The notes under the pieces were generated by a model. The model had not been told where the DNA came from. It made no database searches and saw nothing but the letters and a program-made list of their open reading frames with translations. A program made the translations under genes and the position numbers. Below are positions 43,459 to 55,306 of a DNA stretch of 64,000 nt, piece after piece; position 1 is the stretch's first letter; the number at the start of each line of letters is the position of its first letter. The stretch spans positions 7,617,983 through 7,681,982 of the forward strand of contig NC_087077.1 of the NCBI RefSeq assembly GCF_026151205.1. The letters are read 5' to 3'. Origin of the DNA: Bolinopsis microptera. Its lineage: Eukaryota > Ctenophora > Tentaculata > Lobata > Bolinopsidae.

Positions 43459-46400
43459 GGAAATGCATCAAACTTTGACAACTTTGCAGTTGAATTGTCT
43501 TGTATCGACCACAAATTCTCTGTTATCGGCCTTGCAGAAACAAACACTAATCCCGAAAATGGAACTCTGTATCAGCTTAACGGATACTCCTCCTGTTACC
43601 AATCACGCTACTTTTGCCAAGAGAAAAACCAGTTCAAGGGTAAAGGGTCAGGAGTGTGTCTTTATCTACACGATTCCCTTAACTTTAACAAAATCACTGA
43701 CTTATCTCTCTGTAATGAACACATAGAATCACTGTTTGTATCTATCACTAGCTTGCAAGATCCAACTGTCGTAGGGGTTATATACCGTCCCCCAAACGCA
43801 TCACTTGAGATGTTCAACAAAGCGTATGAATGTATTCTCTCAAAACTGAATGGCAAAAAAGTATATATTCTTGGTGATTTCAATGTTAACATTTTGAACG
43901 ACCCATCTCCATCAGAGGACAAATTCCAAGAAATAATATTCAACAACGGCTTCATACCAACCATATCAGTACCAACTCACCAAATGCCTGGCTGTTCCAG
44001 GACCTGTATTGACAATATCCATACCAATGTCGTAGATCAATCCCTTACTTCTGGTGTGATATCTGACAAGATCTCCCACCATCACCCTATATTCACTCTT
44101 ATTGAACTTTCCCCTGACTCTGTGCCAACACCTGATTCATCAGACAAAATTACTATACACTACGACTATAGTAATGCTAACTTAGAGAAGCTCTGTCTTG
44201 AAATAGAAAACGATATAGATAGGTTCCACCACAGCTGTAACACATTTGACTCTTTCGTGCAGTTATTTCAAGAAAAGATAGATTTGTCTTGCAAACTTCT
44301 AACTCCTAGAACCACTAAACGTAACAGCATAACCAACCCTTGGATCACCCAGGGCCTCATTAACTCCATCGACAAGAAAGCTAGGTTGTATTTCGAATGG
44401 AAGAAGACTTGTACATTAAAACTACCTGATGGGGATCCAAACAAGCACATCTACTACAAGGAATTCGACAAGGTTATCAAGAGCTTAATAAAGATGGCAA
44501 AGGCTATGTGCTATACTCAAAAATTCGAAAAGTACAGCATGAACTCAAAAAAAACTTGGGAAATTATAAATGAACTCCGTGGCAAAAATTTGTCTAGATG
44601 TAAGGACGATTTTGTTATAGATGGCCAGAGAGTTACTTGCAGACGAATAATTGCTAACAAATTCTGTGAATATTTTACATCTCTTCAGAATAAAACAAAT
44701 ATTCAGAATAAAACAAATATTATATTCAAATATCTTTATTCAACAATATTAAATCATTATAGAACCTAATTTGTGGCTTGATCGTGGCTTTATCTCAATA
44801 AAAATGTACTGTCAAACAATAGTATTTCTCTGGAACCAGTAGAATCATTTGCTCAGTTTATGTCTAATTCGGTATCTGACTCCATATACCTGGAAGAAAC
44901 TAATGAAGAAGAAATTATAGAGGTGATCAGAGATTTTCAAAATGGTAAGGCGAGTGACATACCTATAGTTGTTGTAAAAAAACCGGCCAAGCTCATTGCT
45001 GGTACCTTGGCTAGGCTTTACAACACATGTATACAAAGTGGTACATTCCCAAGTATTTTTAAAACTGGTAAAGTTATTCCTATTTACAAGAAAGACAATA
45101 AGGAATGCATTGAAAATTATCGGCCTGTATCAATATTACCTTTATTTGGAAAGATCTTCGAGAAGGTCATTTATAAACGCCTCTATAATTTCTTCACATC
45201 TAAAGGTGTACTAACAGACTCACAGTTTGGATTTAGAAAAGGCCATTCTACCACCCATGCTTTACACAAATCCATAGACTCCGTTACTAAGTCTCTAGCA
45301 AGCAATAAACATGTCGTAGGGATATTCATTGACTTGAGCAAAGCCTTCGACACCCTTGATCACGATATTCTTTTATGCAAATTAAATTCCTACGGTATTA
45401 GGGGCACAGCACTTACCTTACTAAAAAGCTATTTGACTAACAGAAAGCAGTATGTTATGTATAACGATGTACCATCAGAAACAATGAGAAAAGACAATTT
45501 TTTTTTGAGAAAAGACAATTTTATTATTTATCACCAATTCAATACATAATCAATAAATATATATCCGAATAAATTTGATTTAAAATTAAATGAAACAAGT
45601 ATGCTAGCAGCTAGCGCGCTTGTATTTAATAAATATTCACGCTGTTAAAAAATGGGTCTTACCACACGTGAAATTTGGAGTACCACAAGGGTCAATTCTA
45701 GGGCCGTTACTCTTCCTATTGTATATGAACGATATAGTAAACTGCTTTTCAGACAGTGAGGTGAAATTTGTACTTTATGCTGATGACACTAATATCTTCA
45801 TATCAGGACCATCTAGAGAAGCAACATACAAAAAAGCCAACTTAGTACTTAAACATGTCTCGATTTACATGAAATGTAATCTACTTCATATCAACATGTC
45901 CAAATGCTGCTACATACATTTTAAACCTGCCTCTGAATATGATGACACCTGTGCACGGACCAGACCATTTGCTATCCTGCTAGATGAATCTAGATCAATA
46001 TTCATCAATGGTAAGGTTATTACTAAAGTCAAGGATACCAAATTCTTAGGTGTTGTTATAGATAGTAAGCTAAACTGGATTGCCCACATGCACTACATCC
46101 GTAAAAAACTGCGATCTATGACTGGTGCAATCTGCAGAATTCGGCACTCGATACCTTCTGAACTATATTTGAAAATATATAATGCTCTTTTTGAATCACA
46201 TCTCAGTTATGGTATAAGTGTTTGGGGTGTTGTCCTCAAAGAACGGTCCAATGATAGTCTTTTCATCACACAGAAGCACTGTATAAGGATCCTTTTTGGC
46301 GACCTTGACTCATATTTAGATAAACAATCAACATGTGCACGTACTAGACCATACGGTATGCAAAAACTAGACCATAAACACTTTGAAAAGGAGCATACAA

Positions 46401-47058
46401 AACCCATTTTTAATAGATTAAAAATTCTTAAAGCTCAAAACTTGTACAAATATCACTGTATTTTAGAATTCTCTAAGATTATCAAGTACCACTGCCCATA
46501 CTCCCTTTATAGGCTATCAACATTTCAAACCGTGCAACGAGTCTAATGGTTATTCTCCTAAATAAATCAAATACCTTTTTGTTTAATGCAGCCAAGCTTT
46601 GGAACGCTGTTCATAAACAAATTTTAACTTCAAGCAATTGCTTAGAAACGTCCATTAGCTTGATAAAACTGAGAACCAAAGCACTATTAATACAAGCACA
46701 GGCAGCTGACTTGAAAGATACTTGGACTCCAAACAATTTTAAATTGCAGTAATCAAATCTAATTGCAGCGGCACACACTTACTATTACTATCATGATTGT
46801 ACTATAGACAGAAAATCTTTCAAATCGATTTTGGGGGCTTTTTAAACATTTGTTGTAATGTTTTTAGATAAGTTAAATATCTAAATTTATAAAATTTTTT
46901 ATCGGAATGAATTAATTGATATTTAATAATTTATTCGGTAGGTTTATCTGGTATTGATATTGATTATATTGATATTGTTATTATTGAACGAAGCTAACTC
47001 TAGACATAGTTAATACTACTTCTTTTAAGAAAGGGACTTGGAGTATAAACGACCAAGT

Positions 47059-47060
<2 letters not shown>

Positions 47061-47098
<38 letters not shown>

Positions 47099-47190
47099 GT
47101 GTAACCCAAAAAAACCCAAAAAAACCCAATCCCAGTATTACCTTTTTCAGGGTAGGAGTTGGGTTTTTTTGGGTTTTTTACAAATTTTTC
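47061..47190. mobile_element. Stem-loop MITE with G37 tract, copy 1
   Basis: A run of 37 G (47061-47097) is followed by TGTGTAACCCAAAAAAACCC and, after about 35 bp, its complement GGGTTTTTTTGGG. A second copy lies at 49275-49365 with a 19-base C run. Both have CAAGTTT/CAAACTT just outside the homopolymer. Confidence 0.7.
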
Positions 47191-47289
47191 ATTTGAAGGA
47201 AATAAAATCATGTAGGCACCTAGCAAAACAATTATCAGTACAACATCACTGTTGTGGTTCATCACTACAACATCACAATAGATATAATC

Positions 47290-48150
47290 GCTTAAATATC
47301 ACCCAAAAGCAGTATTTTATTCACTGATGTGCTCAGAAGAAGTTGGCCATCCAGATATGATATCAGCCATATGTAATGCTCACTTCGATGGCCATGGCAA
47401 ATTGAGTTAGTAGGGACGCAACTCACTGATGACCCCAACCCTGACTGCAACCGGTACGAGAGGAATAAAGCCTTTCTTCTCACCTTCACGATCTCTGTTT
47501 CCGTTTTCCTGATCATCCGCTTAACGAGAAACCATGCTCTATCTCCAACTGAAAGAATCTTGCAGTTACCATCAGCTGCATGATCACATGTGATATTAAG
47601 TGATATCTTCGCTTGTTTATGGCCCTGGAGTCGCTAAAATCTTGACTGGGATGGCATTCGATCTCGCCCTCCATTGAGGCAAACCTCAACAGCCGTATCA
47701 TGATGCAGAGCATCACAATACACAGTTACTATTTTCGCCCATTCCTCTGATGAGTCAATATCCTCCACTTCCTCTTCTTCATCATCTGTTTCCGCTTCGT
47801 CACTCTCTGCTCCGTCAGAAGATGGTTGGAAAGCCTCTCCTTCAAAGCTATAGTGTTCTTGAAGGAGTTCTCTACCCTTGAGACTCCCTTCTTCATAGCT
47901 TGTAACAATCTTGGGATTGAAGTATCTTTACCTCTAAATGGTTTCTGCTTTCGGATGCGGTATAACAAGCTTGTTTCGAGGGTGGGCAACTGTTACAGGG
48001 ATCAAACTTTTGCCGAGTGCATCAAGCTCGAGGGAACGCGAACGGTTTGATTTGCCCATGCCAACCAACATATCCTTAGAACACAGATTAGTTCTAATGC
48101 CTGCATGGAGGCCTATGCGCAGGAGAGCATAAAGTCTGCTCGCAGGCATC
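47290..48150 (-). pseudogene. Possible decayed protein-coding remnant
   Basis: The minus strand shows protein-like strings in shifting frames: an acidic run (ETDDEEEEVEDIDSSEEW), then DHAADGNCKIL and MIRKTETEIVKVRRKAF. The DGNC string recalls OTU proteases carried by some transposons, but no second catalytic motif was found. The family is not identified. Confidence 0.25.
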
Positions 48151-48519
48151 GGATGTTAACAGCCAGGGCATAAAGTGTTGATAACTGTTGTCAGCTGTTA
48201 TGAATGTACAGCATCAGACCCTCGCCTGTAATAATCGCATCGTCAAAATTCTCAACATGTCTCTTAATGGAAAGCCCAGGCTCACTGTCATCACATGCTA
48301 CAGTCCTACAGAAGCCTCATCTGATGAAGAGGCATGAAATCTTTTTTGTCTAAAACCAAGCATCTTACAGTTAATTTAGTAGGAGAGGAGCCACACACAA
48401 TAATTTTTAAGGACGGACATGCCTTAGAAGAAGTTTAGGATTTTAGTACAACGGAGCACGACTTTAGGTTACGCAAGGCCAAGGCATGGGCTGCCTACCA
48501 CAAAATTTAGGCTATATGG

Positions 48520-48966
48520 AGGTCCAATTTGCGCCGAGATTTTAAGATCCGTCTGTTCAAGCTACGGTTGAATCAATCTTCCTGTATGGAACGAAAACGT
48601 GGACAATAACAGAATCTTTAAAGAAAAGAATAGACGGATGTTACAGTAGAATGCTTCGGATGGCCCTAAACGTTGACTGGAGAGGACATCGCACCAACAA
48701 GGAGGTCTTTGGATCACTCCCAAGAGTTATTTCGAAGATACAGGCCAGAAGAATGAGGTTGGCTGGGCACATCCAGCGACATGATGACCTGGCAGCACAC
48801 CAACTTCTCCTTTGGGAACCTAGGGAGGGGTAGACCACCGCTCACCTTCGTCGATAACCTAATAAGTGACACTGGACTCAAGAACACTGGGGAGATTAAG
48901 GAGCTTATGGCGGACAGAAAGCTTTGGAGACACATCATCGAGACTCGGACTCTGAAGCCGCCTTAA
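48520..48966 (+). pseudogene. LINE RT C-terminal fragment
   Basis: Translation gives LYGTKTWTITESLKKR-like strings, then GCYSRMLRMALNVDWRGH, GSLPRVISKIQARRMRLAGH, HQLLLWEPREG and a C-terminus like LWRHIIETRTLKPP. This is the conserved tail downstream of the RT domain in a widespread invertebrate LINE group. One frameshift near 48830 splits it; everything upstream is missing (5' truncation). Confidence 0.7.
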
Positions 48967-49274
48967 GTAAAGTAATTTAAGTCATGTGCTTTGACTTGCC
49001 CTTGACCTTCGTCATAGCCTCCTTTCATGACAGGAGAACATATTTGCCACGTTTGGCAGATTTCCACTTTGTGCATTCATATGGATTATATCTCGATGAA
49101 CGAGACATCCTGTTTGCTATCGTGATAACATACTATCAATATAAACACACTTATATACTATGTAAACTATCTATTAAGTTAAGACATGGGAACAACACGT
49201 AGGTAAGACTCAGTGGGAAATAATTCACATTCAATACAATTAATGAAATGGCTAGAATTTTGTTTAAATGTTGT

Positions 49275-49365
49275 TTAAAAAACCCAAAAAAACCCAATCC
49301 CAGTATTACCTTTTCTTGGGTAGGAGTTGGGTTTTTTTGGGTTACACCCCCCCCCCCCCCCCCCC
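49275..49365. mobile_element. Stem-loop MITE with C19 tract, copy 2
   Basis: Same stem (AACCCAAAAAAACCCAA and its complement) as 47098-47190, inverted so that the homopolymer reads C19 at 49347-49365. The loop matches copy 1 (TCCCAGTATTACCTTTT). Confidence 0.7.
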
Positions 49366-50572
49366 AAGTTTGCATAAATTTCTACCCAACCAAGAACTCA
49401 GGAGGCAAAGGTGGGTGCTTAAACTTTTGGTCTGCACTCTCCGATCCTGCATCACCCTGGATTCTTCTCGACGTATCTTTGTAAAAGTTATATATCTTTT
49501 AGTCAATCTCTTGCTACTCCAAGTCCCCTAAGATATCTGATCTAAAGTTCGTGCTAGTTATATATATGAAATATATTTTTGTCTGCTTTAATTGATACTA
49601 AATAAAATTGTTGTTTTCTTGAAATTGTTGTTTTCTTGAGACAACTATTTTACGAGTAGACAGTTTTTGGGAGTTCCAAATAGTTTCTGATTATTCTGAT
49701 TTGCGACAAATGATACTGCACTGTTAGGATAAACGACGTTTCAAAGTAACAACTTCTTATTCATGCTCAAATTATTTGTTATATAGTAGTGTTGAAAGTA
49801 TTAAAAATTTTACGAGTATCACCCATTAAATTATTTTTTAAATCTGGATGAATGTTAAATATTGACCTTTGAGATGTTTTTCTAACAACAATGTAGAAAC
49901 AAAGTTTAAATTTGTTAACAATCGGGTATTAATTGTTTCCGATAAATTACCGTTCTTTAATCATTTTATTTGCTTCTAGGGAGACCAAGCTTTAGTAAAA
50001 TGTTCATAAACATTACACTACACACCATTTTTTAAATATCATAAATTATAAAATATGGCACAGTACAGCCTGGCAAAATAACAAATGGCAGATTGAGCGG
50101 CACCCAGTAATCATTTTATCGGTTTAATGTTTTCATTTTTGTAATTTATTTATTGGGCGACGCGCGCTCAGCCTATTATTTCACCATATTTTTTACAAAC
50201 ACAAATGTCTGAGGACCCCGGGTAATATAATATATATAATATAAGTATATATATATATATTATAAGTAATTTATTAAAATTTTATATCACTTGGATGTTG
50301 GATTAGCAGTGTCAATCCTTTCGATCTTTCCAGCTCATATATTTACATTAATTGTAGCTTTGCATTGTTCGTCATATATGAGTTAAGATGGTTAAGATCC
50401 CCGATGCTCGGAAAAGCTTAACAAGGTTTCGTATTAGTTGCCACAATCTTTTACATTCTACCAAACGTTCTCGATCGGGAATCGTCTTTAACTTATTTTG
50501 GGGAATATTTTGACTTTATATAACGACGTCGTCGTAATGACACAAGTGACTGATCAACCACCTTATTTGATA
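49366..50572. other. Intergenic, no gene recognised
   Basis: AT-rich, with TA microsatellites near 50229-50265. The phrase CTGAGGACCCC with a GGCTGAGCGCG-like partner occurs here (about 50165-50220) and at 12930-13005, hinting at another short repeat family. No coding exon found. Confidence 0.35.
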
Positions 50573-51207
50573 CTAGTGTAACCCGGCCTACGGCCGGGAT
50601 TTCACTGCCGCAGTTAAAAAGGGTAGGAGTAATTACCCGCTGAGTCAAAACCCGGATTAGGCGAGCAATTCTATTCGGAGTGCCCTCACGTATCCAATAG
50701 TATGCTTAAAAGATAGTAATTCTTAATCAATAATCAATAGAAATTAACCCTTAACACCATGCACCACACCAGCCTATCATATTTGTGAACATGCATTACA
50801 TTGTCGTATGAAAGTATGAACTCTCTCTACAGTCCAAACAGACCGTTTGAGCACTCCCTCCCCTAATAAGTTTATAGTATTATATGACCATGTAATATAT
50901 ACGCCATGTAATATATACGCTACATATGCAGAGAGAGAGAGAGCTAGCCCCGTAACTCTTGCCGTTCTTCTCAAGCCATTTTATGTAACATATTTTGTGG
51001 TACAAAACCATCAATTAAACCACTTACCACCGGCCGATTTTTATAAAATTTGCTTATTGGCTTCGTCAGAGTTTTGTCGGCACTATACCGAAAAAACCAG
51101 TCCCGTAACTATTACCGTTTTTTTTGTATAACCGTTCGGAAATTACACACAGACACACACACAGACACACACACAGACACACACACATTCTGGTGTTATT
51201 AAGTTGA
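50573..51207 (-). mobile_element. Non-autonomous Helitron, copy 2
   Basis: Same ends as 9546-10339: on the minus strand A|TCAACTTAATAACACC at the start; at the end the CCCGGCC/GGCCGGG hairpin, TTACA and CTAG|T. It is shorter mainly because the CT tract is contracted. The two insertions share no flanking sequence, which confirms the boundaries. Confidence 0.8.
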
Positions 51208-51439
51208 TAGTGTTTTTAAAATAAAGTATTTAAATTTTTAACTTGGGGTGCAAATATTTTTAGGGATTTTATTTTTTTAAATTTTCAGATCTTTCATACT
51301 ATTTGTTACTAAAATGCTCATTGTAGCCTATAATATTTAGATTTTCATCATCATCAATACATTGAGAGGGGCCGTTACGAAACCCCCTGGTACCAAGAGA
51401 ACATCGATGGTGCACTTTTTGCTTTCCCAGCAAGGGGCT

Positions 51440-51855
51440 TAAGCCTATTGAGGACGAAATTCATGTTCTAACTGACTGTTTACTCTACTCCTCAGTTAGA
51501 GAAAAATTTAACTTCCATCCCAAAAATATTACTGACCTAGCCGGTTTGCTATCCGATAAAACACTAGACCCTACAAAATTTACTGCCACAGCAAGAGCAA
51601 TCCATTCGATTCTCTCTGTGAACGAAAATTTTACAGCCTACTATAAGAGCCCAGATTTCCACTCAAATACTGGCCAATGCATAATGCCCTAGGACCTCAA
51701 AAATAGTATTATATTAAACATTTCTATTTTATCCCTACACATCTGTAAATAACTAGAATTGTGTAACCTTAAATTATTTCAGAATTATAACTATTGTGAG
51801 TTCAATAAAATAATTATCACTTTTGTATCCTTGTATCCTTGTATCCTTGTATCCT
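51440..51855 (+). pseudogene. 5'-truncated LINE 3' end with TTGTATCC tail
   Basis: Reads KPIEDEIHVLTDCLLYSSVR, a C-terminal box found after the RT in several LINE groups, and ends about 85 codons later. The 3' flank has an AATAAA-like signal and then four TTGTATCC units (51823-51854), a short tandem tail like those used by CR1/L2-like elements for target priming. Confidence 0.65.
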
Positions 51856-51957
51856 ATATGATCTCTTCGAATTGAAGCAAGCATAGCATGATAATTCAAT
51901 GCGAGTAACGCATTAATGTGGCAACGTCCAATTTGCGATTACAAATTACTTTGTCTT

Positions 51958-52038
51958 ACGTTGTATGACCCGCCGCGCACGAAGTGCGCGGCTCCCGGCT
52001 AAAGTGAAGCGACAGTGGGGGTCATCACGTGATACAAA
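51958..52038 (+). repeat. Short GC-hairpin repeat, copy 2
   Basis: Copy of 12820-12902: CCGCGCAC-GAA-GTGCGCGG hairpin and a GTGGGGGTCATCACGTGATACA end. Host sequence on either side differs from copy 1. Confidence 0.6.
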
Positions 52039-52086
52039 AATTATTCATGTCATCATAATGTACAAAACGCATTAATACATAATATA

Positions 52087-53627
52087 GGGGGGGGGGGGGT
52101 GTCACGTCCGTCTATGTCCGCTTGTCTCATAGAATCCAAAAAGGACAGGACATAGGCGGACATAGGCGGACATAGGCGGACATAGACGGACATAGGCGGA
52201 CATAGACGGACATAGACGGACATAGGCGGACATAGGCGGACATTAATGGACACCTAAATTGCTAAATAAAATGTTCAATTTTTGCTGTTATAGGGGGATC
52301 ATGTTTTTTGTCCGTTCGGTACCCTATATTTTCAAAACGGACAAAAAATAGAGCGGACAAAAATGGACAAAAACGGACAAAAATGGAAATAACATTTAGA
52401 TGCTTCCTCCTCCTACTCTTCCTCCTCCTCCCCCTGGATCTTCCTCCCTGATCTTCCTCAGTCCTCTTCCTCCTCCCCTCCTCAGTCCTCCTCCTACTCC
52501 TCCTCCTCGTCCTCAGTCCTCCTCATCAGTCCTCAACAGTCCTCCTCCTCCCCAGTCCTCCTCCTCCTCCTGAGTCCTCCTCCTGGGTCCTCCTCCTGGG
52601 TCCTTCTCCTCCTCTTTATCCTCCTCCTCTTCCTCCTCAGTACTCAGTCCTCCTCAGTCCTCCTCCTCATCCTTCTCCTCAGTCCTCCATCCTTCTCCTC
52701 AGTCCTCCATCCTCCTCCTCAGTCCTCCCCCAGTCCCCCTCCTCCTCCTCCTATTCAGTCCTCCTCCTCCTCCTTCTCAGTCCTCCTCAGTCCTCCTCCT
52801 CCTCCTCCTCCTCTTCCCTCTCAGTCATCCTCCTCAGCCATCCTCCTCAGTCCTCCTCAGTCCTCCTCAGTCCTCCTCCTCAGCCCTCCTCCTCCTGGGT
52901 CCTCCTCCTCCTCTTCCTCCTCGGTCCTCAGTCCTCCTCCTGGGTCCTCCTCCTCATCCTTCTCATCAGTCCTCCTCCTCCCCAGTCCTCTCCCAGTCCC
53001 CCTCCTTCTCCTCCTCCTATTCAGTCCTCCTCCTCTTCCTCCTCCTCTGTTCTCCTCAGTCCTCCTTCTCATTTCTCTTAAGTCCTCCTCCTGAGTCTTC
53101 ATCCTCTTCCTTCTGAGTCCTCCTCCTTCTCAGTCCTCCTCAGTCCTCCTCCTGAGTCCTCCTCCTCCTGAGTCATCCTCCTCAGTTCTCCTCCTCCTCC
53201 TCCTAGGTCCTCCTTCTGGGTCCTCCTCCTCCTCCTCCTCCTGGGTCTTCCTGATCCTTCTCCTCCCTCTCAGTCATCCTCCTCAGTCATCCTCCTCAGT
53301 CATCCTCCTCAGCCATCCTCCTCAGCCATCCTCCTCAGCCATCCTCCTCAGTACTCTTCAGTACTCTTCAGTACTCTTCAGTCCTCAAAATGTTTGTCCG
53401 CTAATGTCCACCAATGTCCGCTAATGTCCACCAATGTCCATCCAAGTCCGCCAATGTCCGTCCGGGTCCGCCAATGTCCGTCCAAGTCCGCCAATGTCCG
53501 TCCGAGTCCGCCAATGTCCGTCCGTGTCCGCCAATGTCCCAAAAAACACGTCCGTTGTCTCATAGAATCCAAAAAGGACAGGACATAGGCGGACATAGAC
53601 GGACATGACACCCCCCCCCCCCCCCCC
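52087..53627. mobile_element. Element with homopolymer-capped inverted ends
   Basis: The left end is G13 followed by TGTCACGTCCGTCTATGTCC; the right end is the complement, GGACATAGACGGACATGACA followed by C17. AATATA flanks both sides, a possible 6-bp duplication. Inside each end is TCTCATAGAATCCAAAAAGG and arrays of a GGACATAGGC-type 10-mer (left) or TCCGCCAATG-type 10-mer (right). The middle is about 1 kb of polypyrimidine. No coding capacity; open frames here are low-complexity. Confidence 0.6.
52395..53385. repeat. 1-kb polypyrimidine minisatellite
   Basis: Irregular TCC/CTCCTCAGT-type units with very few purines on the + strand apart from the AG of CAGT. Such a tract can form triplex (H-DNA) and is prone to length change. 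Confidence 0.9.
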
Positions 53628-53768
53628 AATATAACTTTATTTCCACCAAATATTTTATAATTAACAAACTCACACATCATAGTCTTTGTACAATATTTCA
53701 ATTTTACTTTATATATATTAGATGATTGAATCCGTTATTGCTGTAATATAATTTTTATAAATATGTTA

Positions 53769-53856
53769 ACGGGTGATACTCGTAAAATATTTGTTCCAAA
53801 TATTACCGTCAACGAGTCCAACTCGGCGCGCGTCCTGGTAGGTTATAAACCTACAA
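53769..53856 (+). repeat. Dispersed repeat, GGGTGATACTCG family, copy 2
   Basis: Matches 24031-24122 through GGGTGATACTCGTAAAATAT, ACGAGTCCAAC, GGCGCGCGTCCTGGTAGG and TAGGTTATAAACCTA. It abuts the truncated LINE at 53875. Confidence 0.65.
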
Positions 53857-53874
53857 TAAATATGTAGTATTACC

Positions 53875-55306
53875 CAAAACCCAGCAAGACATGGTTGATA
53901 GTGAAACCAGAGCATGCAACCAAAGCTAAGGAACTCTTTCCAGATGTTCAGATCACTACCAAAGGCCACCGTTATCTTGGGTCATATATTGGATCAGAAG
54001 AAGGGGTAAAAGAGTTCATACTAAAGGAGACCGAAAGTTGGAAAGCAGACATTCTCGGACTCGTCGAAATAGCTGCAAACGAACCCCAGCTAGCCTACTC
54101 CGCTTTCATCTACGGAACCTCCAAAAGATGGAATTTTGTTTGCCGTGCAACCCCAGGGATTTCCGACCATCTGAAACTCTTGGAATATTGTGTCAAGGAA
54201 GACTTTATACCACCCATTATGGGCAAAAGTTTTGTGCCTGATCAAATCAGAAAAATAGCTTCACTTCCTGCAAGAATGGGCGGGCTGAGCATTCCAGACT
54301 GCACATCAACAGCAGAGATGGAGTACACTAACTCAGTAAATGCTACAAAACAGCTCACAGAAGCAGTTTTTCAACAGCTTACTACTTTCCAACTAAACGG
54401 AGAAGCAGCATGACATTCTAAGTGAAGTAAAGAAGCGCAAGGAAGAGCTTTACAAACACCAACGTGAAACTATTATGAATGAGGTATCCCCATCAACACA
54501 AAGGCAATTAGAACTCCTTAGTGAAAAAGGAGCATCCATTTGGTTATCCACACTCCCTCTAAAAGCATGTGGGTACGTCCTTAACAAACAAGAATTTTTT
54601 GATGCCCTCTCACTCAGGTATAATCTTACACTGTCTACAGCTAACAGAAGTCCCCTATGTGTATGTGGAAATCAAAATCATATCAACCATTGCATACTCT
54701 AACCTGCAAAATCGGAGGCTACGTTTCACTTAGACACAATTCACTAAGAGATACAATAGCTGAACTCCTAACCACTGTTTGCAAAGACGTTGAAACAGAA
54801 CCCCAGCTTCTCTCCGTTCCTCACACACTTGAACTATCTAATGGAACAAATAGACAGGATGGTGCAAGACTGGACATCAGTGCGAGATCGTTTTGGTCGC
54901 CGCTGGACAGGGCATTCACAGATGTAAGGGTACTTCACCCTCAAGCCCAGTCCAACAGTGACAAGAGCATCTCACAGATGTACCAATCTCACGAGAAAAG
55001 CAAGAAACGTGAGTACAATGACAGAGTCCTCAATGTTGAAAAGGCTACCTTCACGCCACTGGTGTTCAGTACTACAGGAGGAATGGCAACTGAGGCTTCA
55101 CAGTTCCTAAAACATCTCGCTGAAAAGATCAGCCTAAAGAAAGGCCAACGGTATTGTGATGTGATGTCATTTGTCAGACGCAGACTGCGTTTTGATCTAC
55201 TCAGAACCTGTATAATATCTATCAGGGGGTACAGAGGTACCAGAACCCTTCCACCCACAGCAATAAGTGATTTGGACCTTAACCTGATCAACACTCTTAA
55301 ACCCTA
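53875..55306 (+). pseudogene. RLE-type LINE, C-terminal half
   Basis: Begins after the RT catalytic part with a WLIVKPEHATKAKELF string, HRYLGSYIGSEEG and an RT thumb-like region to about 54410. A frameshift there and another near 54700 are followed by a C-terminal finger (CVCGNQNHINH, TCKIGG, then RHNSLRD) and a PD-(D/E)xK-like part (DGARLDISARSFW, FTDVRV). The finger followed by RHN and a restriction-like nuclease is the layout of R2/NeSL/Utopia-type LINEs, which use this nuclease instead of APE. Truncated at its 5' end; final frame ends at 55304-55306. Confidence 0.65.

Larger units (their letters stand above)
37373..46752 (+). pseudogene. LINE ORF2 (PHD-APE endonuclease-RT), broken
   Basis: Starts ATG at 37373 (MIAKLICEIC). 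A frameshift in the TGC run near 37400 separates the first Cys pair from the rest of a PHD-type finger (CQMCDKIMHKKC, then CKIC). The frame runs to 37765, is cut by the LTR element, and resumes in phase at 43459. Endonuclease marks follow: LAETN, YRPP, GDFNVN, CIDNI and a SDKISHHHP box. A small insertion breaks the frame about 44690-44860. RT: FIDLSKAFDTLDH (motif A), a second break about 45490-45650 with a repeated GAGAAAAGACAATTT, then GVPQGSILGPLLF and YADDT (motif C). A last frameshift lies at 46546. Catalytic residues remain, so damage is recent. Confidence 0.8.
35172..46985 (+). mobile_element. CR1-group LINE split by an LTR element
   Basis: A two-ORF non-LTR retrotransposon: ORF1 with AlkB and SGNH domains, then ORF2 with PHD finger, APE endonuclease and reverse transcriptase. 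The 3' end is in ATTGATATTG-type short repeats near 46940-46985. ORF1 is intact, while ORF2 has a 5.7-kb LTR insertion, an early frameshift and two small insertions, so this copy is not mobile. RT motifs (FIDLSKAFDTLDH, GVPQGSILGPLLF, YADDT) and the C-terminal AAKLWN box place it with the CR1/L2-like clades; the exact clade needs a tree. Confidence 0.85.

Noticed and set aside
52053-53701. Glu/Arg/Gly-rich and MSVYVRLCPP-type frames
   Set aside because: Translations of the polypyrimidine tract and the 10-bp arrays; low complexity and open in several frames.
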